Part shown: in pieces, positions 48,850-58,109 of the stretch
Numbering within the stretch: position 1 is the stretch's first letter
How the letters are laid out: the number at the start of each line of letters is the position of its first letter
From: Craspedostauros australis
Lineage: Eukaryota; Bacillariophyta; Bacillariophyceae; Mastogloiales; Achnanthaceae
Assembly: GCA_026770025.1 (NCBI GenBank)
Contig: JAMXDE010000081.1
Span: forward strand, 1-64,000
Length of the DNA: 64,000 nt
Reading direction: 5' to 3'
Position numbers and translations under genes: made by a program
The notes under the pieces: model-generated
Seen by the model: the letters and a program-made list of their open reading frames with translations, nothing else
The model's database searches: none
Told to the model about the DNA's origin: nothing

Positions 48850-50505
48850 TCACTGTTTCTTCGCCCCTCGGCTTGTGGTGCTGCCGTTTTCATCTTTCAA
48901 GTCTGCCGATGTTTGGGTCGATTTGCGCGCCAAATTGCGAAACCCCATAGCGATCTTGCCCCGTGCCTTCTTGCTGGACACCTCCCGCCACAGCCCATCC
49001 TTGTGCCGCTGAATGAACCGCGAACCTTCTGCCTTGAACTGGCATAGCAACCGCTCCGAGAATGCCGTCTTCGCAGAACGGTCCGACACAACGATCGATT
49101 GGTATTGGGACAGATTCTCCTCCAGCGTCCGAATGAAATTCAGGTTGCCTGGGAAGAATTGCTGGACAGCACTCCTCCCCAGCAGAATGTCGTTGCTTCT
49201 GGGAACGGGGAGGCCCGGAGCGCTGTCCGGGCTGTCAGCTTTCGCCAGTTCAGCTGATACTATTTCCCGCAGTTCATCCTCTTCGATCATCCTCCGTCCT
49301 TCCAGCGCCCAGAGTTCCCCCATGCGTTGCTGGAAGAGGCCCGCCTTTAACGTCCCCTCCGAATCCAACGGAAACGACTTGCTCGAGATCCCAAACGAGT
49401 TGAGGATGTACTGGCATTCCACATGAGAGCCAAGATGGAGTCGGCACCTCGACGACACTTCCTTCGGTGCTGCGAGGACCAGCAGGGAGAACAGACGCTT
49501 CATCATGATGTTGTCGAAGCAAAAATGAGCGGCGGTGACCCGCATCGGGATGACGTCGAAGAGCAAGGTGCGTGCTTCGCGTATCAGCTCGCGGTTGGCA
49601 TCCGCGACGGAGATGTCGATCGGGTATGTGACAGGCACAGCACCGCGTCTGTGAGATTCGTCACTCAGGCGCTCGATGCATTGCATGGAGATGTACCAGA
49701 TGGCCGACGCTAGGCAATCATCCGTGCGCACCGTCTGCAGTCGGTATTTGTACAAATTTACCACAAGGCATCGCCCCACGCTGTCGGTGCAGTCTGGGAA
49801 CATCTGAAAGCAGCCGGCTATCAAAGCCTCCTGCACATCCGGTTTGAGGTCGTTCCAGCACAGCTTGCGTCCGAGGCAACCCAATCCGAACAATGCCAGC
49901 TTCTTCTTGAAATGCAAGACCAGCCTTTCGGCCGCCTTCTGCGGTTGGAAAGATTCGGCTCGCAGGAATTGCAAACGGAACTTGCGATCCTCCACATAAG
50001 TTTGCGAAAGGAAGTGCGCTTGCTTGTATGGCTCCTTCGCGGAAATGTTCTCGATGCATGTATCGAGTTGATCGAGCTTCGAGTTGACAAAGTCTGCTGT
50101 CTCTTCGATGACGCTCCCGACGCCATGGATCTCCTCATAGATCTCCGTTCGTTCCTTGACTGACAAACTCTTGAAGTCTTCCACCAGCCTCTGCTCTGCG
50201 GAAGATACGATCTTTTCATCCTGATCGACGCCACGGAACCATCTGGGTTGATGCCGGCAGTTACTTTGCCGCGGATACCTGTCGTGAGAACGGTGGAGTT
50301 GTTGCGAGTTCGAAAGACGTCCAGTTGCACACTCGCTGCCCACCATGCACGGAGCAAAGCATCCGGCGATTGATCCGCTGTTGCCGCAGCCCAAGGTTAG
50401 GTCCCCCGAGCTTGATGAAGAGGACACGGATGCCGATATCGATGTCGACGATGAGGTTACGGTTGCTGCGTCCTGATTCCAGCTGCCTGGAAATGATCTC
50501 TTCAT
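48850..50505 (-). CDS. CRAL-TRIO (SEC14-like) protein with C-terminal DUF6824-type block
   Basis: 551 residues from ATG at 50505 (MKRSFPGSWNQD). The frame is open to 51075, but the added 190 residues look non-coding and include a TATA-like stretch, so the later start is preferred. After a Ser-rich leader, residues about 105-130 (VKERTEIYEEIHGV) and 190-210 (AAERLVLHFKKKLALFG) look like the helical region before a CRAL-TRIO domain. About 310-400 carries its lipid-binding fold (LLFDVIPMRVTAAHFCFDN, FSLLVLAAPKEVSSRCRLHL). SNDILLGRSAVQQFFPGNLN (about 438) then opens a block of roughly 90 residues matching the N-D-V-L-x-G-R...H-P-G-N pattern of DUF6824; here H is replaced by F. Lipid binding or transfer is inferred; what the second block does is unknown. 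Confidence 0.8.
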   Translation of the reverse strand: MKRSFPGSWNQDAATVTSSSTSISASVSSSSSSGDLTLGCGNSGSIAGCFAPCMVGSECATGRLSNSQQLHRSHDRYPRQSNCRHQPRWFRGVDQDEKIVSSAEQRLVEDFKSLSVKERTEIYEEIHGVGSVIEETADFVNSKLDQLDTCIENISAKEPYKQAHFLSQTYVEDRKFRLQFLRAESFQPQKAAERLVLHFKKKLALFGLGCLGRKLCWNDLKPDVQEALIAGCFQMFPDCTDSVGRCLVVNLYKYRLQTVRTDDCLASAIWYISMQCIERLSDESHRRGAVPVTYPIDISVADANRELIREARTLLFDVIPMRVTAAHFCFDNIMMKRLFSLLVLAAPKEVSSRCRLHLGSHVECQYILNSFGISSKSFPLDSEGTLKAGLFQQRMGELWALEGRRMIEEDELREIVSAELAKADSPDSAPGLPVPRSNDILLGRSAVQQFFPGNLNFIRTLEENLSQYQSIVVSDRSAKTAFSERLLCQFKAEGSRFIQRHKDGLWREVSSKKARGKIAMGFRNLARKSTQTSADLKDENGSTTSRGAKKQ

Positions 50506-51845
50506 GCTGAGTATGATGAGTTCTGCGGCTTCTGCTGGGATTGCGAAGATCCTAATGTTCGTGGACCCGACTCTGTACCCTTCCAACGTATTGGTATGGT
50601 ACCATGTGAGTATTGTGGTATTATATACGGTAAAATGGCAACAGTTCAAGACGAATTTGAATATTGGTCGGCACGGATGGGAGCAGCAAGAGAGATAGTG
50701 AAGCAGAGGCAGCAGACTTGGCTTGCCTGTTTCTGGTGCAGTCGGTATGGTATTAGCGTGGGACGGTATGACACCTGCTCCATCTGCTTCGCTCTTGTGC
50801 CTGTGCGGAATCCTCGGCGAACCGAAGACCGAAGCAACGTTGGTTCCGATGGCAGCACTGGACTTGCACGTGTATGGTACGCTCACTCGCCGAGGGTGGC
50901 CGATGCCAATGGTGATGACAGTGACGACGGTGATGCCGCTGATGTCGCTGATGTTGATAGCAGTTGATTGAAACGCTCTTCCTCTCTGGGGAATGTTCAA
51001 CTTGCTTCGTTCGTCGTGTGCGACTCCTCGATTGTTGCCCTTCTTCCACCTCAACATAGGCCTTTGTGAATCCATATTTTCTCATAAGATGGAGCAAAGA
51101 CGCAATAATTCTCGCCCACAATGACAGCGAGTTGCACTTCCAATATTTGCAAAGACCAAAGGGGCAGTTCGGCTTTCACTGGAGTCGGCATTTCTCCCTC
51201 ACATGTGTCTGATTTCTACTCTGTTGTCTGGCGACGTGTTCTGTACGAAGGTGCCAGATTCGCCTTTGTTAAGCCTCCGGGCTTGCGTTGTTCTTCATCG
51301 CTGCTGTTGAGTATTGCGTTAAATGAGTCAATTCTCTTGTGGTGGTGGCGACCTTCGTGAAAACAGCCTATTGTAGGACGAATGTGTATTACTCCGTTTC
51401 ATATGTGCACGGTCGAGTATCCCTTTGTCCGGCCGCAGAACAATCGCATTCCGGAGCTTCTGTACTTGGTGGGCTTGTTGTTGTATTCTACCTTTCGATT
51501 TGTAGGTTCTTTGATGTTGGCCGCGCGGTGGTGCGCTTGAGTTTTGTGATTTGATGTGATGTGATGTGATGTGGTGTGGTGTGATGTGGTGTGGTGTGGT
51601 GTGGTGTGTTGTGATGTGGTGTGGTGTGGTGTGGTGTGGTGTGGTGTGGTGTGGTGTGATGTGGTGTGAGATGTGATGTGATGTGATTGTGGCTGTGTCT
51701 GGCATGACAGTTGTTGTGTGTTGTGGTGTGGTGTGATACTCTTTCTGTTGTGGTACTCATCCAAAGTGGTTCTTCTCCCCTCACAAAACAAACAACTGGA
51801 CACCATCCATCCATCATTAGAGTACTCCACTGCGAAGCCACCTTC
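50506..51845. other. Divergent promoter region between CRAL-TRIO and HA-beta2 genes
   Basis: 1.3 kb between two start codons pointing away from each other. TATTATATACGG (about 50609-50620) is a candidate TATA-like element for the - strand gene. The right half carries a long GTGRT repeat (51552-51690). No gene supported. Confidence 0.45.
51552..51690. repeat. Pentanucleotide repeat (GTGAT/GTGGT)n
   Basis: About 140 bp of GTGAT and GTGGT units, about 160 bp upstream of the HA-beta2 start codon, giving a strongly G/T-biased + strand. A weaker related run continues to about 51740. Confidence 0.9.
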
Positions 51846-53516
51846 ATGCCTCGGAACAACGCCGATGAAAGAAGAGAGGAGCTAGATCAACAGCACCAGC
51901 ATCAGGAACAGCAGCAGAGACGTAGTCATCAACAAGAGCAGCAACAACAAAGACAACAGCAGCCAGCCCCACCACCACCACTACCGCAGATGGGTATCCC
52001 CGCATTGCCTGGGCTCAGACTCGAAGATAACATTCTCAGCGAGGACTTCGAGCTGGTGAGCTTCGGGCCGCAAGCGACCACTCACGCTCTCGACAATGTC
52101 AATACCAATGCGGGCCGTTCCACAACCATGTCGCCACTCTCCACATTCGACTTCGTCTCTCCGACACTGGTGGGAACGAGCGGGATGAATGGTTGGGGGG
52201 TGATTAATGATTCTCTTCGAAGCGACAATGATACCACGCAAAGCCACACCCATAACCAGCAACAACAGCAACAGAACGGCAGTGACAACGCCAGCCCATC
52301 AGCCATGTTGCCACCTCCACAGCCGTCACAACATTCCGTGGAGGCGGATCGTTTGATGAGAGAGCTGTCAAATATGGATATGGAGCCGACGCCGCTTGCC
52401 CCAGCTCACAAGCTCAACATCGTCAACAACGTGACCCTGCCTCGCTTTCAGCAGAACTTTTGGCATTCCAATCCGCACGCCAGGCTGGATCTGCGAGGCT
52501 TCGTGGACTTCGTTGGTCCTGCTCCATCTCACGATGCTCCTTCGTATCCAACGCAACCACCTCAACGTCACCAATGCCATCACGCCGATACTGGCAACGC
52601 CGTGGAAACGAAACCGACTCCATCGCTATCGGCGGCCGCACCAAAACTATTCGATCATGCTGCATCGGCCAGCGTCCCTATGGAGACACTGTCGCTGATG
52701 CGAGCGCCAGATGATAGTCAGGAGGAGGAGGAAGAAGACAGGAAACCAGCCGCATCCACAGCACAACCACAGACACAGGCACTAGGGCAACCAAACGGCG
52801 CGATCAAGCCCAGCAGACGGGCGGAGATGGAGCTGCAGTCACCCTCCCAGTCCAGATTCGGCATGGTGCAACTCCGCAAGTGGGACAACAAGTACAAGGA
52901 GCTGCAGCAGTTCGCGCAGGTGCACGGGCATGCCGTCGTTCCGCTGGAGTACAAGATCAACCCCACCCTGGCCCATTGGGTCAAGAGGCAACGAGCACAG
53001 TACAAGAAGCTCATGGCGGGGAAGAGGTCATCGATGACCAACGAGCGCGTCCTCTTGTTGGAGAGGATCGGGTTCGTGTGGGATTCGCACCGCGCCAGCT
53101 GGGACGGCAGATGGCACGAGCTCCAGGAGTTCCAGAGACTGCATGGGCATTCGAACGTGCCGTGCAGCCACCCAGCCAATCAGGCACTGTCCATCTGGGT
53201 GAAATGCCAGCGTCGTCAGTTTCGGCTGTACCAGCAGGGACGCAGATCGAACATGACGGAGGAGCGCGTGGGAAGACTGGAGTCGTTGGGCTTTGTCTTC
53301 TCTCCAAGACAGCTAGGCGGGGATGAAAATGCCGATACCAACGCCAATGATGACGACGGTAACAACGATAACAACAGCGTCAGCAACAGCAACGTCAGGG
53401 TCAACAGCCCTCGCGCTGTCAGTGGCAGCAACAAAGAGAGCAACAACATGAACAGAAGAGATGAAGACGACAGAAACGCTGGTGGCAACGTTGACTTTGA
53501 CTACTTCGCTGTTTGA
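51846..53516 (+). CDS. Double HA-domain protein, beta subfamily, gene 2
   Basis: 556 residues from ATG at 51846 (MPRNNADERREELDQQ); the frame extends left to a TTG at 51711 but through the GTGRT repeat flank. Residues 15-45 are Gln/His/Arg-rich. The middle contains short conserved-looking acidic and aromatic segments (LSEDFELVSFG; FDFVSPTLVGTSG; LMRELSNMDMEPTPL) that resemble activation or docking motifs. HA domains lie at about 342-407 (WDNKYKELQQFAQVHGHA, LAHWVKRQRAQYKK, IGFVWDSHRASWD) and 417-485 (LQEFQRLHGHSNVPC, IWVKCQRRQFRLY). LAHWVKRQR and IWVKCQRRQ place it with beta1 and beta3. Unlike those two it has no intron in the corresponding place. The tail is Asn/Asp-rich. Confidence 0.88.
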   Translation: MPRNNADERREELDQQHQHQEQQQRRSHQQEQQQQRQQQPAPPPPLPQMGIPALPGLRLEDNILSEDFELVSFGPQATTHALDNVNTNAGRSTTMSPLSTFDFVSPTLVGTSGMNGWGVINDSLRSDNDTTQSHTHNQQQQQQNGSDNASPSAMLPPPQPSQHSVEADRLMRELSNMDMEPTPLAPAHKLNIVNNVTLPRFQQNFWHSNPHARLDLRGFVDFVGPAPSHDAPSYPTQPPQRHQCHHADTGNAVETKPTPSLSAAAPKLFDHAASASVPMETLSLMRAPDDSQEEEEEDRKPAASTAQPQTQALGQPNGAIKPSRRAEMELQSPSQSRFGMVQLRKWDNKYKELQQFAQVHGHAVVPLEYKINPTLAHWVKRQRAQYKKLMAGKRSSMTNERVLLLERIGFVWDSHRASWDGRWHELQEFQRLHGHSNVPCSHPANQALSIWVKCQRRQFRLYQQGRRSNMTEERVGRLESLGFVFSPRQLGGDENADTNANDDDGNNDNNSVSNSNVRVNSPRAVSGSNKESNNMNRRDEDDRNAGGNVDFDYFAV

Positions 53517-53777
53517 GCGTCGCCTTTTCATTCAGTTTGGGGTCATACTCGCGCTGAATGTGAATAGATGGAGATCGACCATCACATGAAGACAGGGTGT
53601 ATCGCGAGATCAAATGGAACCCTGACAGCAGTTTTGCATTCATCGATAGCTTCTGCCCTATTATATTATACTATACAATAATCCTTTTACCTCCACTTCC
53701 CTACACATGTACACGATAGGACAAACTCAAGGGGGTCTTTCAGATTGCATACCTGTATTCTCTGTCAGTCTCTGCCA

Positions 53778-53930
53778 GTCTCTCTCTCTCTCTCTCTGGA
53801 GAGAACAACTGAGGAATGTCCAAATAGATCAAACCAGAGCACTCTGCTCCTCTCTCTCTCTTTCTCTGACAATAGGCCTCAACCCATCCGGGCGAAGTTC
53901 AATCCTCTCTCTCTCTCCAGAGAGCAATCA
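53778..53930. repeat. CT dinucleotide clusters
   Basis: Three short (CT)n runs (around 53778, 53850 and 53910), two of them followed by GGAGAGA or CAGAGAG, giving small inverted repeats. Confidence 0.75.
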
Positions 53931-55321
53931 TCCGTATTTTGATCCATCACCTCTTCTACACTCCTGACATGACAGTGCCAGTACTCGGTCTCCTCCTCTT
54001 CTCCTGTGACTCTACCAATACGTCGTCATAGCTACTCATACTACTCTATAAAAGAATCGGTCACAGCGTGCCATGCCTGCGTGTTCCACAAGATTGAGCT
54101 AAATGCCAATACTCCAATAGTTCCTTCCCCCAAGGCTCGACCGCATTCCATGCGAGTTGGACTGGAGGTCACCTAACCACAGAACCCCAAGGGTCGCAAA
54201 GATTCTGAAAGAGGTCCATTCTGCACTCGACAGCGCCATGCGGCGACTCCCGGCTTGCGACTTCCTGTCGTGTGGCGAAGTCAGTGAGTTCTCCAACTTG
54301 CACAGACGAGAGCATGATAGCGCATGGACCACAGCGAAGCCGAACCGAAAAGCGGTACTGGTTGCGCACATGCGAGAACACATTGTATACTACTAGTTGT
54401 AATTCTGTCATCTTCATGTTCTTCGTCTGCTACCTGAAGTCGTTTTTTGGCACCATGGGCAGTAAAAAGATGGTTTTTGCAAACAATTCAATGATGTGGT
54501 AACAGTCCATTCTCTGCCTTGTGTGAGATGTTGCCCAACCCTTGCCGTCAACGAATGAGGCGCATTCGCGGCACATAACCGAATTACTGGGACGACGTTT
54601 CGACGAAGCCGATTGGCATCATGTTGTGATCTTTGTTGCGAATGCGACGCTTCTGCACAGGGAATCAAGCGATTGTTAGCGCGCTGTGTGCTTTGCGTCA
54701 GGTGTGTTCCTACGCTGCGAGACTCCTGTCCGCAGAGAGACGTCTTCTGCAGAGCGCCAATACTTCTGTTGCTGACCAAGGAGGCACATTTGGTTCCATT
54801 CATGCACTCCACAAATTCACAATGGACATAAAACCCTTCATCCCTGCGAGCATGGAACACACGACGGCGGTCCGAATGGTCTCTTTCTGGACAGAACTGT
54901 TTGTGGGTTGTTGGGCAATTGTGTGGAAGGCAGGAAAAAGAGGGTAACGGACTATCTCGAATCATCCGCAACTCAGCTCGCGAATCTCCAGACCCTCCAC
55001 AGTGTCCTCCTCGGTCGTACGTACCCATCATCACCACCAACAACTCTCTACTGCGTGTAGCGACACTACCTTCTGGTACACTTACGAGCTGCTCGGTGCC
55101 AGACCGACACAGAGAGAGGGTGCGTGCGTGTGTACCATGCCATGCTCCGCCAATGAAGTAGAATAGCATCAACACGAGCGGCAGCAACGACGAGACGATG
55201 TCGCCCACGTGCACAAAAGCTCACAAACTTGCATCTCTCGCAACTCAAACACAGACAGACACAGACAGAAAGCACGAAACAGCAATCAAGTAAGTGCAAT
55301 GCTCGCTTCGATGCCTTGGAT

Positions 55322-55373
55322 GCTCAGCACATCACTATGCCTCCCTCATGGGCTCTCTGGTGATGTGCTGAGC
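55322..55373 (+). other. Perfect 14-bp stem hairpin upstream of HA-beta3
   Basis: GCTCAGCACATCAC (55322-55335) and GTGATGTGCTGAGC (55360-55373) are exact reverse complements separated by 24 bases. The hairpin starts about 30 bases after a good 5' splice site (GTAAGT at 55290) and would be inside a predicted 5' UTR intron (55290-55580, ending CAAACAG). It could be a structured RNA or a small inverted-repeat relic. Confidence 0.5.
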
Positions 55374-55601
55374 GTCTTCGAACCACTGCGGTGACGATAG
55401 AACGTGCCAATGACTGGATCTGCGAGCACTCCTCTGATTCTAACATCGCTTTTATCGGCATTTGCAAATGTCCAATGCTTGCTCCCTTTCTCCCATTCCA
55501 TGTCCACCGCAATGGCTTGCACCTTGGCCGCAGGTCCGACATCAACCAGATCTCTACCGTATAGTGTACCATTCAAACAGCAACAAAGAGCAAGATCGAG
55601 A

Positions 55602-57461
55602 ATGATCAACACGCATCATCAACGACATCGGCAACAAGAAGAATCGCCCTCGCTTCTTCCTTCCGATTCGGCTTCACTGAGCATGGGCGAATCATTCCAA
55701 GTGTCGAAGTCATCATCCTCGTTGCCACCGCTTCGGTCTGCCTACGACGTGGTTCCGGCCGACAGCCCCAACGATGGCTCGTTTGCGATTGGCAGCTTTT
55801 GCGACGTCTTGTCCCAGAATGTAGACATCGGCGCCAGTGGGAGCAATGGCCGCCATCTCGGCCATCTTCTAAGCCAGGCCAACTCAGGCGATGCATCGCT
55901 GGGCGCTTCTAGCGCAGGCCAGGCGGCTGCAGTCTCGAATGGAGGTGCGGTCGGAACCTTCGGCGCCAACCTCAGCCTCGGCTTGGATGCCTTCCAGGCC
56001 CAACAGCAGCTGCAGCAGTCACGGCTTCCATCACACAACAATTTCGCCATGCAAAGCTTCGAGTCATTCGCCAAGGCATCCACCAACAGCGGCCTATCAT
56101 TGACAATGTCCGTGTTTGGCGGTGCTGCGCCTGGAGCTGGAGCTGGAACAGCACCGAGAACGCCTGGACTGCCCACCACCAATGGCCTCAGTGGCTTTAA
56201 TGGCATCAACAGCACCAACAGCATCAACGGAATCCATGGATGGGATGGTATGAACGGTGTGAACAGTATGAACGGCTTTGGTGCCCTCAATGGGCTTCAT
56301 GGGTTGAACGGATTGGGCGGCCTCAATGGCTTGAACGGGCTCAATGGCTTGAATGGGTTCAATGGACTCAGTGGCATTGGTGTCATTGGTGGCATCAGTG
56401 GTATCAGCAATGACTTCCAGGCCGATCTTGTCGACTCCAATGCTCCAACCATCAACCAACGAGCTCCAGCAACGTCGTCGACCTACCAGCATGTCATCGA
56501 TACTCAACGAACAGTAAGTTGTGATTGATCCGTCTCGATTTCGGTAGTATGGAGAGTACTCGTATGGATGATGATGTTGGTTGAGCGCGCTTCTTCATTT
56601 CTTCATCTCACGTTGTATTCCATCGCTTCAATATACTCCACTGTATGGTACTTCACTTTACTTCTATTCACACGCTTCACACCATTGAACGCGCATTTCA
56701 TATGCCATCCACACCACTCCCCACAGGTCTCGCAACCAACATCACCCGCACCATCCCAGATGTCGGCATCTGCATCAGTGTGCGCCTCCATGCCACCATC
56801 GCTGTCGTTGCCGCTGTCATTGACGAATGAGTTCATCCCACAGCAACAGCACCAACAACAGCAGCAACAACAGCAACAGAAACTCAGCCGTCGAACCAAC
56901 TACAACCGCAGCTACAGGCACAGCCAGAGCCAGAACCATGGCAGCGCACAACAAGAACAGCGCTTCGGTGCCTCCAACACACAGAAGTGGATGGGCAAGT
57001 ACAAGGAGCTCCTCCACTTCGTGCAGCAGCACGGACACAGCCTCGTCCCGCTCGATTACAAGGCCAACCCATCCCTCGCCCACTGGGTGAAACGCCAACG
57101 GTGCCAGTACAAGGCCAAGGTGGCGGGCACCCATTCCACCCTCACCGCGGAACGCCAGCAGATGCTGGAGGATCTCACCTTCTGCTGGGACTCCCACCGC
57201 GCCGCATGGGAGGAGAGGTTCCGACAGCTGAACGGCTTCAAGTGCCAGTACGGCCACTGCAACGTCCCATCGAAGTACGGTGAGAATCAGTCGCTGGCGA
57301 TCTGGGTGAAGTGCCAGCGCCGTCAGTACAAGCTGCATCGCGCCGGCAAGAAGTCGAACCTGAACGATGAGCGCATCTCGAAGCTGTCGCAGATGGGTTT
57401 CGTGTGGACGCCTCGGGAGGTGAGATCGTCGCACAGCCCGGCGGCTCCGTCTGTCGTTTAA
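55602..57461 (+). CDS. Double HA-domain protein, beta subfamily, gene 3 (two exons)
   Basis: Exon 1 is 55602-56513 (MINTHHQRHRQQEE) and exon 2 is 56727-57461, with a 213-bp phase-0 intron (GTAAGT / CCCCACAG), giving 548 residues. Earlier in-frame starts (GTG 55404, ATG 55410) would lie in the predicted leader intron. Exon 1 begins Ser-rich with an acidic segment (SAYDVVPADSPNDGSFAIG), then joins the Ala/Gly and Gly-Leu-Asn repeat region shared with beta1. Exon 2 carries a Gln tract and two HA domains at about 385-450 and 460-525, with sequence nearly identical to beta1. From the LSLGLDAFQ segment to the end of HA2 the two genes match at DNA level, including the intron; N- and C-termini differ (this one ends SHSPAAPSVV). 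The relation suggests a recent inverted duplication or gene conversion. Confidence 0.9.
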
Positions 57462-58109
57462 CTTTTTCTTTCTATAATATATACGTACAGTAGAGGATAA
57501 ACACCGATTCTAGAGAGGGAGACCGTAACGTTGATTTTGGAACAACAATTGCAGAGAAGTTGTGATTGGCCTCTCTTTTGGTGGAGGGAGGCGTGCTGCG
57601 TCGGTGACGATGAGCCGAGTGCAGCATTTCTACTCTAGAGCGAAGTCTATGTGAATGCGGAACAGTCTACGATGTGACTCATTGGAATGTATGCGTATAT
57701 GACCACTTGGACCGATGTGAGAAAGGACACAATGACCGACGATGGGTGCAATGACTTGCGCCAAAACGCGGGCTTCGCACCCACGTCGGAGGGTGGATCT
57801 GGAGAGGTGCGAAGAAGACGATGGTGGCGGTGGTGGTGATGATGGTGACGACAAGACCAACAAAAGCCGACCGAAGCGAGGACACCAACAAGAGCTCCAG
57901 CAAGACGACTCGCGACAGTATCGCAAGCGTTGGCACTACACGCACTCCGCACTGAACCAAAGCAAAGCAAAGCAAAGCAAATTGAGAGCAGACCAAAGTC
58001 AAGACGACAGAGACGAAGGAGAAGGATCTGGAGCAGGGCATCGTACTCTACTCCAATATAAGATCCAGCAAGAAAGATAGGAACCCAGGAGACATCCTGC
58101 GATAGCTGA
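57462..58109. other. Spacer between HA-beta3 and the TPR gene
   Basis: 650 bp with AT-rich CTATAATATATACG 11 bases after the HA-beta3 stop, a GGTGGTGATGATGG run near 57830 and an AGCAAAGCAAAGCAAAGCAA repeat (about 57959-57980). No gene. Confidence 0.4.

Larger units (their letters stand above)
53517..55601. other. Gene-poor spacer with CT microsatellites and a hairpin
   Basis: 2.1 kb. CTATTATATTAT lies at 53658-53669, 142 bases after the HA-beta2 stop. Two CT-rich clusters occupy about 53778-53930. A 266-codon - strand frame (54414-55214) begins with GTG, has no recognisable domain and is not accepted. The last 310 bases look like a 5' untranslated exon and intron of HA-beta3. Confidence 0.5.

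Noticed and set aside
50506-51075. 190-codon N-terminal extension of the CRAL-TRIO protein
   Set aside because: The sequence has no domain-like composition and includes a TATA-like stretch; the ATG at 50505 is a better start.
54414-55214. 266-codon - strand frame with a hydrophobic start
   Set aside because: It begins with GTG, has no recognisable domain, contains Cys/Ser/Arg-rich random-looking sequence and overlaps the predicted HA-beta3 leader exon.
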